A stretch of DNA of 64,000 nt, taken from assembly GCA_030159075.1 (NCBI GenBank), contig BROG01000816.1:1-64000 (forward strand), written 5' to 3'. Positions 50,276-62,924 of the stretch are shown here, one piece after another; position 1 is the first letter of the stretch, and each line of letters begins with the position of its first letter. The notes under the pieces were generated by a model, which was not told the DNA's origin, ran no database searches, and saw nothing but the letters and a program-made list of their open reading frames with translations. The stretch is from Atrina japonica (Eukaryota > Mollusca > Bivalvia > Pterioida > Pinnidae). The translations under genes were made by a program, and so were the position numbers.

Positions 50276-51395
50276 AATTGTATACTAATAGAAGTGAACC
50301 TGATGTATCTCTCTCATTATAAGTATATTTATAATACAGGTATACTATAAGAGGTGAACCTGATATATCTATCATTGTAAGTGTATCTATAATACATGTA
50401 TACTATTAGAAGTGAACCTGGTGTACATATCACTGTGTATACTATTAGAAGTGAACCTGGTGTACCTATCACTGTATCTATAATACATATATACTATTAG
50501 AAGTGAACCTGGTGTATCTATCACTGTATCTATAATACACGTATACTATTAGAAGTGAACCTGGTGTACCTATCACTGTATCTATAATACACGTATACTA
50601 TTAGAGGTGAACCTGGTGTACCTATCACTGTATCTATAATACATATATACTATTAGAAGTGAACCTGGTGTATCTATCACTGTATCTATAATACACGTAT
50701 ACTATTAGAAGTGAACCTGGTGTATCTATCACTGTATCTATAATACATATATACTATTAGAAGTGAACCTGGTGTACCTATCACTGTATCTATAATACAC
50801 GTATACTATTAGAAGTGAACCTGGTGTATCTATCACTGTATCTATAATACACATATACTATTAGAAGTGAACCTGGTGTATCTATCACTGTATCTATAAT
50901 ACACGTATACTATTAGAGGTGAACCTGGTGTACATATCACTGTATCTATAATACATATATACTATTAGAAGTGAACCTGGTGTATCTATCACTGTATCTA
51001 TAATACACGTATACTATTAGAAGTGAACCTGGTGTATCTATCACTGTATCTATAATACACGTATACTATTAGAGGTGAACCTGGTGTACATATCACTGTA
51101 TCTATAATACATATATACTATTAGAAGTGAACCTGGTGTACCTATCACTGTATCTATAATACACGTATACTATTAGAGGTGAACCTGGTGTACCTATCAC
51201 TGTATCTATAATACACGTATACTATTAGAAGTGAACCTGGTGTACCTATCACTGTATCTATAATACATGTATACTATTAGAGGTAAACCTGGTGTATCTA
51301 TCACTGTATCTATAATACATGTATACTATTAGAAGTAAACCTGATGTATCCATCACTGTAAGTGTATCTGATACATGTAAACTATTAGAAGTGAA
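50276..51395 (+). repeat. 52-bp minisatellite
   Basis: Unit TATACTATTAGAAGTGAACC TGGTGTATCTATCACTGTAT CTATAATACACG, about 20 copies, very uniform in the centre. It abuts the preceding array. Confidence 0.95.
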
Positions 51396-51399
51396 CCTT

Positions 51400-51865
51400 T
51401 TATACCCTATCACCACTTTCAGTGTGTCTGTTATATTTGATTACTCGTTATAATGTAACTGTGTACTTGTCAACAACTAGATGTGGTCCCAGGTAAAATC
51501 TATGTCATGACCAATTTTTACAGCATTTACAGGAATTATTACACATTTCTTTGCAACAGCTTTAATTGAACAAACTTTGTTATGCCTTGTTTTCCATCAA
51601 TTAAACTTTGTGATTCAGGTAGATTCAATGAGGCCCTGGGCCAGACTTTGATGACTTTAATGGATGTTGGGGTACATCCATTGGATCTCTGATCATTCCA
51701 ATTGGTTTCACTGATTACAACAAAACCAAGCCAAACATGCAAAGCATGTATGATGGAAGCATCTACCAGCATCAACAGTATCTCCAGCTTCAGTGTGTGT
51801 CCACCATAGTTGATAATCAATCCACCAATCTAACCTTGGAGACTAGAATTCACTAGTGTTAACAT
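51400..51865 (-). other. Possible 3' UTR exon or unassigned non-repetitive sequence
   Basis: A non-repetitive block between two minisatellites. On the - strand it opens after a good acceptor (TATATTTCAG, 51868-51866) and has a 93-codon frame at 51820-51539 that I do not recognise. If spliced from the donor at 54748 it would end the coiled-coil protein after one extra residue and serve as 3' UTR. Evidence is limited to splice-site form. Confidence 0.25.
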
Positions 51866-52079
51866 CTGAAATATAAAACGTTGTTTACTACAAGCTAGAA
51901 AAGTGCTATATATGAAAGGTTGTATAAATATTATTACTGTAACATCAGTATAAACATTGAAAATATTTACAGTCCTATGTCATGAGCAATACATGAAAGA
52001 GGTTTAATTTCACTTTAATTCAAAATAATGAAAATTATCTAACTAATATTGAGCTGCTATAAACAATTAATCTAATTGC

Positions 52080-52915
52080 TGTGACACTTTAATCTAACTT
52101 CTCAATGAGATACCACATGTAAACTGTTCAACTGATCGCTGAGATACTGTAACTTATTACTGAGATACTGGGTGATCTAGCTTATCACTTCAGGTACTGG
52201 GTGATCTAACTTGTCATTGAAATACTTTGTGATCTACATGTAATTTATCACAGAGATACTGAGTAATCTACCTTATCACTGAAATACTTTGTGATCTAAC
52301 TAATCACTGAGATACTGTGCAATCTAACTTATCACTGAGATACAGTGTGATCTAACTGTGATCTAACTTATCACTCAGATACTTTGTAATCTAACTTATC
52401 ACTTAGTGATCTAACTTATCACTCAGATACTGTGTGATCTATCTTATCACTGAGATACATTGTCATCTAACTTATCCCTATAACTATGCTGGTTGATCTA
52501 ACTTGTCACTGAGATACTTTGTGATCTAACTTATCACTGAAATAGTGTGATCTAACTTATCACTGAGATACTTTGTGATCTAACTTATCACTGAGATACT
52601 TTGTGATCTAACTTATCACTGAAATAGTGTGATCTAACTTATCACTGAGATACTTTGTGATCTAACTTGTCACTGAGATACTTTGTGATCTAACTTATCA
52701 CTGAAATAGTGTGATCTAACTTATCACTGAGATACTTTGTGATCTAACTTGTCACTGAGATACTTTGTGATCTAACTTATCACTGAAAAAGTGTGATCTA
52801 ACTTATCACTGAGATACTTTGTGATCTAACTTATCACTGAGATACTTTGTGATCTAACTTATCACTGAAATAGTGCAATCTAACTTGTCACTGAAATACT
52901 ACAAGTGATGTTTTC
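52080..52915 (+). repeat. 26/28-bp minisatellite
   Basis: TGATCTAACTTATCACTGAG ATACTTTG (28 bp) and the 26-bp variant ending AAATAGTG, about 28 copies. In the centre a three-unit higher-order repeat is visible. Confidence 0.94.
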
Positions 52916-54745
52916 TCTTATAAGTTATGTGTTTAACTTACCACTGAGATACAACATTGTAATGTTTTTATCTTATCAGAGATCTACTTTATCAGTTAAC
53001 TATCTTAGAGTATTTAACTAATCATAGAAGTACTGAAAGTGACCTAAACCGATTCATCACCAAGATTCTGCATGTGCTCTATCTAATTAAAATGTAACCG
53101 AAGATAATTTGGGTTATTTTTTTACATTTCTCACTTACCTATGACAAACTCTTGGTTAGTTTTGTATTTTAATGAGCATTAGGACAACGAAATTGATTGA
53201 CAACATTTAAAGAGTAAAACTCATTCTTTAAAACATGCTTGTTAGAAATATCAATGTTATTATTGATAGAGATGAAATCAACTATATACATATATGTATA
53301 TACAAACAGGAATTCTAAACTTTCTATTAAAACTATTCTGATCAAGAAATAAAATTAGGCCAAAATAAAAATAGAACTGTTTAATTAGCATGACCAAACT
53401 ACCTAACAAAAGCCTTGGAAGCAACATGTTCCAGTAAAAACACTATCATCATGAAGTGTTATGTAGGTATGAAATGAAAAAGTAACCTCAACTAGCTAAA
53501 CACATGGTAAGACAGACAGCCTGGTACCTGTCGTCCAGACAACATAATAACCAAAACGTCAAGATGAATTACCAAAAATGGTACTACACCAAACTGCATC
53601 CAATTGTTTTAAGATAACTTCACTAAATATCAACACCTTTTATTAACATCAGGAGCATTTCCTATTGGTGGTTAGAAGTTTATGATACAGATTCTAATTT
53701 CAATATTAATGTATCAAACATTAAACAAGCTATCACCATGCTAAAAACAGGGTATAGATAAGCTTAATGGTTTAATATTGTTATAGTTATTTGAAATTTT
53801 CTAGCCACATTTTTGAGGCTAAAAAGGAGGGCAAGTGCAAAGCCAGATAGATCTAAGATAACAAGGAGAAAAGGCAGGCCGCAAGGCTTAGCAAATAAAA
53901 ACTGGACAAATTTTCATTAAAATATCTAGACTGCAATCTTAAACCAGTAATACAAACCTACAAAAAAAAAAACCCAAAACAACAACCAAAGACAAAAAAA
54001 AACCAAAACAGCATCACATAAACCATGTTCAGCCATTTTAATAAAAAAAAGTTTGCCTTTTTTCTTCTCTACTAAAAATACACTTATGGATAAAAATAAA
54101 TCTAACAACCAGCCCATTTCCCTGCTTTAGACAAGAACAGCAGGTAGGAGAGTCTGGGGACCATTCATAAAACTTCACAGACAGAATATATAGATATGGT
54201 ACCAAGATAATATATTTTGTGTTGTATTCTTTTTTTTTGTTAGTTGATGTCTAGTTTGACTCCATATTTAGTTCAAACAAATATATCTAAAATTTATTGA
54301 AATAATTCAGTCATTCCAAAATAAAATAATAAAACCAAGTCACAATGGTCTCCATGCAAAACTTTACCCTTGTTCCAGACAGTTTCGTTTTTATGCTTCA
54401 TCTAGGAATTAAAGGTATAACCAGATGAAAAATGCAGCATATTGGAACTTTGATAAAGACCAAAAAATCTGACTGTAAAATTCTTATGTCAAAGAGAAAT
54501 ATCAAAAGCCTTAACTTTGTCACCGTGTAAACATGAACCTAACCCTTTTATCCCCAAGAATCATAATGGCATGCTTATTTTTTTGTATAAGGCTAGTTTA
54601 TTCTAGTCTACAGGGTTGAAAGGGTTCCACACCTAATGTAGGTTTGATTCTTTATTGAAACCAAAGTATGTATAAATTGATTTTAATTCAAGATCATTTC
54701 TTGAAGAATTGGTATCGGTTAAATATAGAATATTTTCAATTCAAC
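52916..54745. other. Region downstream of the coiled-coil gene
   Basis: AT-rich. AATAAA on the - strand at 54656-54651 may end the coiled-coil transcript. Nothing else recognised. Confidence 0.5.
54651..54656 (-). promoter_or_regulatory. Possible polyadenylation signal of the coiled-coil gene
   Basis: AATAAA on the - strand about 90 nt after the TAA stop. Confidence 0.4.
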
Positions 54746-56811
54746 TTACTTCGAAACTTTGAAAAAACGCCTAGGCTTCTGCAACCAACTTGACTCAAAA
54801 AATTTGGACCTTTGACGTCTTTTATCATCTGACTGAGGGGAGGAGGGACTACTTGCTTCCTCTTCTGAGCCTGAGGATAGAGTTCGTACATTTTTATCAT
54901 CCCCTTCACTTTGTTTTCTTTGCTGAGCTTCTAGTTGTTGTTGTTCTGCTTGCAGAGAGAGACCAAGATCAAAGGAGAGCATAGTCTGTTGACACAGTAC
55001 ACCTATTGTCCCCATTTTGACTTTGGCACTTCTTTTTTGTGGTGTTTTCTGTGGGAATATTATTTCTAGTTTTTGAGGTGCTGGAGGTGTTTTGGGAAAC
55101 ACAGTCTTTTTTGATACATGCACTTTTGTTTCACCTGCTGTTGACGCAGCACCGATGTCACTGTCTGACAATGCCGATATTGTTAAGTGTACTTCCTGTT
55201 TTTCTTTAACTCCTTGTTCAGCACTGGAATCACAAGTTGCTGTAGTTGCAGCCCTTTCCCTATATCCGTTGGGAGCTTCAGAGCTTTCATCTTCTTGAGC
55301 ACTTAACAAAGGCATTGATGAATAGTTTATAACATTTGTACTTATAGTTGAATCTGGTTGATATTCCGTTACATTCAATAATTGTGAGTTTGTGAGAGTT
55401 GATGATGATTCAAATGACGTATGACCGATTTCATGATTTTTTCTCTTACTAGTCACAAGTATGGATTTTAATGGTTGACTTTCAGAGTCTGATAAGGCTC
55501 TGTCAGGTGTAGTTCTTGCACTATCAAATGCTTCTGCTAATTTTTTCACCTTATGGCCACTACCATTGGTTAAATCTTTCAAGGGAGCTGTAGCAGTTCG
55601 AGACTGCTCTGGTCCACTGGGAGAGGAAAGTTTTCGCACAATATGTTGGACAAATTCTGATTTTGTTCTTGGAGAATCTGTCTTTTGTACTGTCATAATT
55701 GTTCCATCACTACCACTACTTTTTACACTTAGTGTATCTGGTGTTCCTTCTCGAGACAGCCGTTTTACAATTGTTTTAACGTAGCCATGGGCTAAATTCT
55801 CTTTATCACGGCTGTTTAATTTTTCATCGAAAGTTTTCTTTGAATCATCATGCAAGGCATACTTTTGTAAAATTCTGGTCATATAAACAGACTGCCCTTT
55901 CCTGTATCTCCTACTCTCCTGCAATAGTTCCTCAGCTGGTTTGATCCGGTTTGCACTAGTTACTTGACGTATTCTTGGCCAGTGAAGTCTGGTTTCAACA
56001 GTTCGTCTAGAAATTAAAGGACTATCAGTGACAGATGTCTGACCTTCAGTTTTTGTAATAGTTATGGTTTCTGAATGTGTATCAGTAATTCTAGGAAATG
56101 TGTGTCGCTTGTTTGGATCAACGGAGTTACGGGGATTTTCCTTAGAAACATCATCAACTGTATAAAAGTTTGAAGCATTTCCAAATATAGAATCTGAAGA
56201 ATCCTCAGACACAACACTTCTTTCATCTTGAGAACTACCTTCAACAGTCCTATCACTCAAATCTGACTGTAACCCATCCTCAGGCTCACTTACATCAATA
56301 CTTTGTAGTTTGATTAGTCGACCTCTTTGAGTCTTTTTCCATTCTGGAATGAGAAGTTCTGGGAATTTCATCTCTAGTTTAGGAACATTGCTTTGATGTA
56401 ATTGTTCATGAATCTCTGCTTTTTCTAAGTCTATAACTTTTTCATGTTGATTCCTATTACTTCTTGGAACATTAAGTTCCTGTTGAGATATGTCTCTAGG
56501 TAATTTAATCATTAAAGCAATTTCTACTCCTTTTTCACCACACACTTCTTCAATTGGTTTGGACTGATCTGGGACAATTATTGTTGTCTCATATGTTTCA
56601 GGTTTTTCTACAATATCTGTTACAAAATTGACTTCTTTTGCAGTCTCTGGTTTATTTTCCTCCATAGTTTCGGCAAAATACTGTGGTTGGTCTAAGCTAT
56701 TTACAGCTTGGGCTGGAAGTGTAACAGCTGAGTCTGTACTTAGCTGCTGATCTACAAACTGAGGAGATGAAATTTCTGTTTTAAGGGATACACATTCTTC
56801 TTTGCTTGAAT
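54746..56811 (-). CDS. Coiled-coil protein gene, large 3' exon
   Basis: 2066 nt, starting after acceptor TTTTTTCAG (the 'ATG' further upstream at 56914 is intronic) and completing the Asp codon split with the previous exon. It ends KPRRFFKVSK then TAA. The stop overlaps a good donor (CGAA/GTAAGT at 54748). If that is used, joining to the acceptor at 51866-51868 would add one Cys and then a stop. AATAAA on this strand at 54656-54651, about 90 nt past the stop, favours ending here. Confidence 0.85.
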
Positions 56812-59800
56812 CTGAAAAAATATAAGACACTATTGCAGAACACAATTCTGAGGGTAGATTGAATAGTTGCATACATTCATAGATTAAAGGGATATTAGCT
56901 GTGTTTTTTTTCAAAATTTTATTTTTCCTTTTTTACTACTTAGATCGATATATAAAACAAAAATATACACAGGCATAAAAATTCTGAAGTCCCTATATAA
57001 TTTCTGAAAGTTGCTCGAGAAACACAGGTTTGCCTCATTTTCAATTGCAACTGATTAATTCAACCATACGATTTGTATATGAATACCACACTGGACCTGA
57101 CCTTATTTTCACAAAATATATAGGAATATAAATTTTGTTAGGTCTGTGTATAGCTCTTATTTGTTATTGTACATCAAGTACAAGTAGTCAAAGTAGAAAA
57201 AATAGATTTTTGTTTTGGTAAACACAGCTAATGCCCCATTAATATATCATTAAACAAATATGAAATAATATGCCACAATTGTTAAGATCATTAAAGAACC
57301 ACAAAAGTATACTTGGGTAAGAAATACAGGCTTAAAAGCTATGAATGTAATTTAGGAGTCTGTATACATGTTCAAGGCATTACAAAAAATAACGTAAAAG
57401 TCTTTAAACATGATATTTTTCATAATAATAAAATGTCATTTAATGAAATAATTAATGACCTAATTTTGTATATCTCTGAAATTCTTTTACAATGTCCAAT
57501 GCATTTCAACTATCAAAGTTACATTACCTAATTCAAATCTTTCCACTAATTCTTCACCACAGGCTACTGATGCTCGAACTGCAGTGTTTTTGAGGCCTTT
57601 GGTGAATCTTTTGTATGGTGGAATATAGTTAGTTTCTTCGCCTTCGACCTACAAAACATGGAATTTAGTGGTTCTTTATATCACAAAAACTTCAAGCAAA
57701 ATGTAATGTGGTGCTTCTGTCTTGATTCAAGTATAGCTTGGGTATCTCCACCTTTGTAAAGTCAACCAACCACACCAAAACTACAATCTTACCATTCGAT
57801 ATTTTTTATGATTATATCGATTATTTTCGTTTTGATTTGCAGAACACTTGTTTTCCATTTTTTTTCCAATTCTTTGTTTTGTTTTTTAATATTAAAATAA
57901 TAAAAATATTTTGTCAAGATCTGTGTGGAAAACAATTTGTTACTATGTACATTATGACATCTGTTCTGTTATAAAAAAAATTAATGGACAATCTTTCACT
58001 GCTTAAGTAAAACTGCTTTTAAAATATGTTCATTTTGATACCAAATTCACAAAATAATATCCATGCAATAAAAAATAATGTAAAAAAATGCATATATCAT
58101 AGCTTTTAAAATAACGAAAATGTCTGCAAATTGAAATAAAAAATGAGGAGTAATTAGGATAAAATACAATCCACAAAACAAGACCCACATCACTGCCAGT
58201 TCGGGAACAATACAGTACCTTCTGTCTGGTTCAAAACCAGTGGCAAATGAGGCAGACTCCATGACAGTTCAACCTGATGGGCTAACAAACTATGCGCAGG
58301 TTTATTGATGTTCAAAAACAACATCGACAGATAAATCATAAACAAGTTCCTTGTTTATCAAAATAAATCAGCTATGATGTAAGCAAATCTATGCAAACAC
58401 AGGGGATCCAGCACATTCCATTGACAACATTAATCTACACTTACATGAAATTGAACCGAGAGTGCTTTTCCTGGTAAGCATGTAAATATATATTGTTCAA
58501 AATATTTTTTTTTTCAAACTTAAAACTCATCTGCTTTAAATCTGTATGATACAGATTTTTGATGCTTACTTACTCATCTGGTATAGACTGAAAAGTGGAA
58601 GTACATATAAGTCAGAACTTTTTTTACGGTTCCGGATCGAATGTCTTTCAGGGAAATATTTAAAATCTATTTAAATCTAAAAATTTTCATGTCAAAAATT
58701 ATGAATAGCAAAATCTAAATATTTATATGATTTTTTTTATGCCCAGGCTTTTTCAAATGCATACAATGACAAACTGAGACTACTTATATCCAATGACCTA
58801 AATATTATTTAGCCTACATTGTTTATCCCTTAAAACACAAAAAACGATGACAACATTACCAGGTCTATTTTCATTAAATTGCTTCATATTCACACAAACA
58901 AGTCAGTAAAATGTTCATCCCCAGCACAGCTAATGGTTCTTTTTACACTATTTGATACAGACACATTTTCTGACAACTTACCACTCTGCCCTCCATCCCT
59001 CCATACGTGTTCCATCGTTTGATACCAGACGTCCTTTTGGCATATTGTTTGTATCTAATCAGTTCGGTTTCCCGCCTTGTAATGTCTGCTTGTAACAGTA
59101 AATTGTTAGCCTCCTGAAGAAGCAGTTGACGTTTCATAGACATGATTTCTTTATTTCTTTCAATCTGACTGAGTCGTAAGTTGCTCAGCTAAATAGAAAA
59201 AAAAAAGAAAAAAAGAAAAAAATCCAATGTTAATACAGACAGTTGTAGCAATCTGTATGAATTAATATTTGTTAATTAGCTGTTTATCCAAAATCTTTAT
59301 ACAGAGGATATTTGCCATTTTTTATGAATAACATTTTCATTTAGACTCAGAAGCAGAAGATAAATATTTTACCAAAATTGCCAAGTGTCCCCCATAAATA
59401 GGAAGACTTCCTTTTTTATGTAAAATTTTGATAATTTCTTCAAGAAAAATGCATATCTACCCCATGAAAAATTTGTATTTTCCTATTAATTCTTACTAAA
59501 ATTTAGAGTCTCCTCCATGAGATTGAAAAATCTCCCTCAAGAAAATTTTTCAAGGTTGGCAAGTCTGTTTTACATGAGTGTATTATTATTCATCAAAAAT
59601 TGGCAAATATTCTATTTATTACATGTCTATTTCACATAAAATAAGAAAAAGTAGTCCAAAAATTTGATTTTACATTGATTGTGCATGAAGTGCTATTTTT
59701 CAAAATGAAAAACAACAATTAAAAGTAACAAATTTAATAAATTGATAAATCCTTGTATTTCCCAACCAAAAATGTAATAAAAACTTATATATATTATATG

Positions 59801-61607
59801 GTTTTTTATCTGATATTTGATTCCTGGTTGTTTATTTGATATTTGTTATATGGCTGTTTATCTGATATTTGTTATATGGCTGTTTATCTGATATTTGTTT
59901 ATATGGCTGTTTATCTGATATCTGTTATATGGCTGTTTATCTGATATTTGTTATATGGCTGTTTATCTGATATTTCTTATATGGCTGTTTATCTAAAATT
60001 TGTTACATGGCTGTTTATCCGATATTTGCTATATGGTTGTTTATCTGATATTTGTTATATGGCTGTTTATCTGATATGTTTTATATGGATGTTTATCATA
60101 TATCTGTTATATGGCTATTTATCTCATATTTGTTATATGGCTGTTTATCTGATATTTGTTATATGGCTGTTTATCTGATATTTGTTATTTGGATGTTTAT
60201 CTGATATTTGTTATATGGCTGTTTATTTGATATTTGTTATATGGATGTTTATCTGATATTTGTTATATGGCTGTTTATCCGATATTTGTTATATGGCTGT
60301 TTATCTGATATTTGTTATATGGCTGTTTATCTCATATTTCTTGTACGGCTGTTTTATCTGATATTTGTTATATGGATGTTTATCTGATATTTCTGAGCTT
60401 TTTTCCCTCCAAATTTCTAGCCAATATTGGAATATATTCCAAGTAGCAAATCATATCTTTTTCCCCATTTCTTTGCTAAAAATTCCCATTCATGAACATA
60501 ACATCTTTTCATAATTTCTAATTTTATGCTGATATTTTCAATCACTGTTTTTCTTGAAATTTGACAGCAGCTTGGCAATAAAAATGATGAAAAAAATAAC
60601 AAGCAGCAAAATAAATGAAATACCTTATGCAAAATATTCCTAGTTTTGAGCCAAAATGTCATGAAATTCCCAATTCCAGTGCCATCGGTCATGTTCTCAA
60701 AAAGGCAAGAAAAAGCATTGTATTTGTTATATGGCTTGTTATGAAAAAGATATGAGTATTGACATTTTCTGTGGTACAAAGGAAATTTTCTGTTATTTTA
60801 CCTGTACTTGCAACTGCATTGCATGACTATATAACTTCTCAAAACTATGGAGAGCTGTTGTCTTTTGGTAAACTTCTTCTGAAATGAAAAAATACCATAT
60901 ATTAGTATAGATTGCTTAGTCTGTTTACTCAAACAAAGATCCCCCTGGCAATTAACCTGATAGACCAAATACATATTGTACCTAAAACAGTACAAGTTAG
61001 TAACTACAGGTATGGAGAAGTCTTTATTGCAGTCCAAGGCAATTTCTCAGAGTGATAGATGATTCTCTCCACTAAAACATAGATCTGTGGATTATCAGTG
61101 GTCTAGTAACATTTTATGAGAAAACATAACAGCATTATACATATTATACACAATATTATAACATCCTTTCAGTTTTTGCTCTGATGGAAATAAAACTATC
61201 CCTGCTTTTATGTGAAACATACATATAAGATGTGAAACATACATATAAGATGTGAAACATACATATAAGATGTGAAACATACATATAAGATGTGAAACAT
61301 ACATATACATTTGTAACATGTGAAACATACATATAAGATGTGAAACATACATATAACATATGAAACATAACATGTATAACATGTATATACAGTAATTTCA
61401 CACAGATACTAGCATCACTTTTAAGGTTGAACAATATATCTTTAAATATCCCAACTGACTCTGGTTTTCTCATAAAAAGATTATTTTGTATAGGTTATAT
61501 ATACCCGATTGTGAAGCTTGTAACAGCATAAGTCTCATCTGTTCTAATAAGTCCATCAATCTGGTGTTGACATTCTCTTCCCCTTCCACTGACTGCCACT
61601 TACAAAC
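54746..61607 (-). CDS. Coiled-coil / disordered protein, 3' part of gene (5 exons, 857 codons in window)
   Basis: In transcription order the exons are 61607-61505, 60878-60802, 59188-58982, 57648-57528 and 56811-54746. Each junction has AG acceptors and GT donors, and the 2574 nt joined are open to TAA at 54748-54746. The first three exons encode about 129 residues of heptad-like helix (VCKWQSVEGEEN, LMDLLEQMRLMLLQ, EVYQKTTALHSFEKLY, LRLSQIERNKEI, ELIRYKQ), likely coiled coil. Then comes a basic, aromatic segment (IKRWNTYGG, ETNYIPPYKRFTKGLKNTA, VACGEELVERFEL). The last exon, about 688 codons, is Ser/Thr/Glu-rich and predicted disordered, with conserved-looking islands FVQHIVRKLSSP, KMGTIGVLCQQTMLSFDLG and a basic end KRRQRSKFFESSWLQKPRRF. 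No catalytic domain, signal peptide or membrane segment is seen. I do not recognise the family; a cytoskeletal or scaffold role is only a guess. The 5' end lies beyond the window. Confidence 0.85.
56812..57527. other. Intron of the coiled-coil gene
   Basis: No element recognised. Confidence 0.6.
57528..57648 (-). CDS. Coiled-coil protein gene, exon with YIPPYKRFTKG
   Basis: 121 nt between TTTTGTAG and GTAATG. It encodes VEGEETNYIPPYKRFTKG, then LKNTAVRASVACGEELVERF. The frame joins both neighbours exactly, which is the main support. Confidence 0.85.
57649..58981. other. Intron of the coiled-coil gene
   Basis: AT-rich, no recognised element or extra exon. Confidence 0.6.
58982..59188 (-). 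CDS. Coiled-coil protein gene, exon with RQLLLQEANNLL
   Basis: 207 nt, 69 whole codons, after TCTATTTAG and before GTAAGT. It is a helical, Leu/Gln/Glu/Arg-rich segment: LSNLRLSQIERNKEIMSMKR followed by QLLLQEANNLL and RRETELIRYKQ. It ends IKRWNTYGGMEGRV. Confidence 0.85.
59800..60395 (+). repeat. 26-bp minisatellite in an intron of the coiled-coil gene
   Basis: Unit TTATATGGCTGTTTATCTGA TATTTG, about 22 copies. Periodic 'WLFI/YMAVY' frames across it are repeat artefacts. Confidence 0.95.
60802..60878 (-). CDS. Coiled-coil protein gene, 77-nt exon
   Basis: Bounded by CATTTCAG and GTAAAA. It encodes EVYQKTTALHSFEKLYSHAM and QLQVQ in a frame continuous with both neighbouring exons. Confidence 0.82.
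61205..61380 (+). repeat. 20-bp minisatellite
   Basis: About eight copies of GATGTGAAACATACATATAA in the intron after the first visible exon of the coiled-coil gene. Confidence 0.93.
61505..61607 (-). CDS. Coiled-coil protein gene, first exon visible in window
   Basis: 103 nt between ATGTTTCAG and GTATAT. It encodes VCKWQSVEGEENVNTRLMDL, then LEQMRLMLLQASQS. It starts at an acceptor, so earlier exons must exist; none was found in the remaining 2.4 kb to the right edge. Confidence 0.8.
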
Positions 61608-61639
61608 CTGAAACATAGAAATACAATGCAATTAACAGG

Positions 61640-62010
61640 AAATACAAAGTGTATTGTAAGAGTTACAGCCCTGTATATGATATATTATAAATGTATCAGG
61701 ATTGTATGACAGGAATTACAAAGTGTATTGTAAGAGTTACAGCCCTGTATATGATATATTGTAAATGTATCAGGACTGTATGACAGGAATTACAAAGTGT
61801 ATTGTAAGAGTTACAGCCCTGTATATGATATATTGTAAATGTATCAGGACTGTATGACAGGAACTACAAAGTGTATTGTAAGAGTTACAGCCCTGTATAT
61901 GATATATTGTAAATGTATCAGGACTGTATGACAGGAATTACAAAGTGTATTGTAAGAGTTACAGTGCTGTATATTGTAAATGTATCAGGATTGTATGACG
62001 GGAATTAAAA
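61640..62010 (+). repeat. 74-bp minisatellite
   Basis: Five copies starting AGGAATTACAAAGTGTATTG, with GTTACAGCCCTGTATATGAT in the middle; the inner copies are nearly identical. Confidence 0.93.
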
Positions 62011-62279
62011 AGTGGAGTACGTATAGAGATTTAACAACAAGTGTTAGTATTATATACAATTGTCGACCTCATTTGAGGTTAATACATGGTGTTATCAATC
62101 CCAGGCCGAAAGCTGTTTAACACAGCTAAATGTTTTGAATGTCTAGTAGTTTTAGAATCCTTCTCTTCCAATAATGTTTGAACACCATAGCTGTCAACCG
62201 TGGCGAAACGAAAAACGTTTGTTTACTCTCTCATCGTATGTCATCTTGAATGTACTCCCTTGACACTGAATATAGGTAG

Positions 62280-62490
62280 ACAGCGTTGATGATTGGCTAT
62301 ACAATAAATGCCAAGCGTGCCAAGGTTCGGGAATTCCTTGGTGCAATTTTTGGTTACAACCTCAATGTGTTGGATTGTTATATCAACCTAAGAAGCAATT
62401 TATGGGTTAATATAACAATTGAATTGAGAACAGAAAGTCTGAAACGAGCCAACCAAAAAATAGATGATAAGACAGTCATGTAATAATCAT
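62280..62490 (-). mobile_element. MITE-like repeat with TTATATCAACC hairpin, copy 2
   Basis: On the - strand it matches 32192-32350. The inner hairpin is TTGTTATATCAACC ... GGGTTAATATAACAA. A 65-codon + frame (62286-62483) crosses it but has no gene context. Confidence 0.55.
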
Positions 62491-62600
62491 GTTTATCTAA
62501 TTCAAGTTAGCTGATTTTCAAAATTTGAAAAGACACAAGGTTTCCTTGAGTATCTTTTCAAATTTTGAAAATTAACTAACTCCAGTTAGATAAACATGAT
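62487..62600. repeat. 48-bp foldback
   Basis: 62487-62534 (ATCATGTTTATCTAATTCAA..) and 62553-62600 are reverse complements with about five mismatches; the short loop contains CAAGG/CCTTG that extends the stem. A second inverted pair, GTTTCTACCATAACT at about 62627 and its complement at about 62881, surrounds the right side. Confidence 0.8.
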
Positions 62601-62924
62601 AATCAACTTACACAAGTTGTTGAATCTGTTTCTACCATAACTGAATAGTGCTGGTAGTATGAATTATTAGCCTACATCATGTCTAGACACTATCAGGTTT
62701 GGACTTTCATGATCGTGTTGAACTTGTACTTTACTTCAATCTCTTCTTATTCATCTGAAGGTTGGCGATGACATCATTTACTGTTTGTGACATCACTTAA
62801 ACAGCTCTGTTAGTTATTTGTAAATGTTAACTAACTGCAGCTTTAATCATACCATCGCTTGAGAGTGGTATAACAACACAAGTTATGGTAGAAACATGTT
62901 TTATATAATTTTAGAATTTTGAAT

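Noticed and set aside
54790..55784. Several + strand frames of 60-72 codons
   Set aside because: Antisense shadows of the large coiled-coil gene exon.
56812..56914. ATG at 56914 as the true start of the 722-codon frame
   Set aside because: The acceptor at 56812-56814 joins in frame to four upstream exons, so the Met-containing part is intron.
62286..62483. 65-codon + frame as a small gene
   Set aside because: It lies wholly in a MITE-like repeat also present at 32192, where the frame is not kept.
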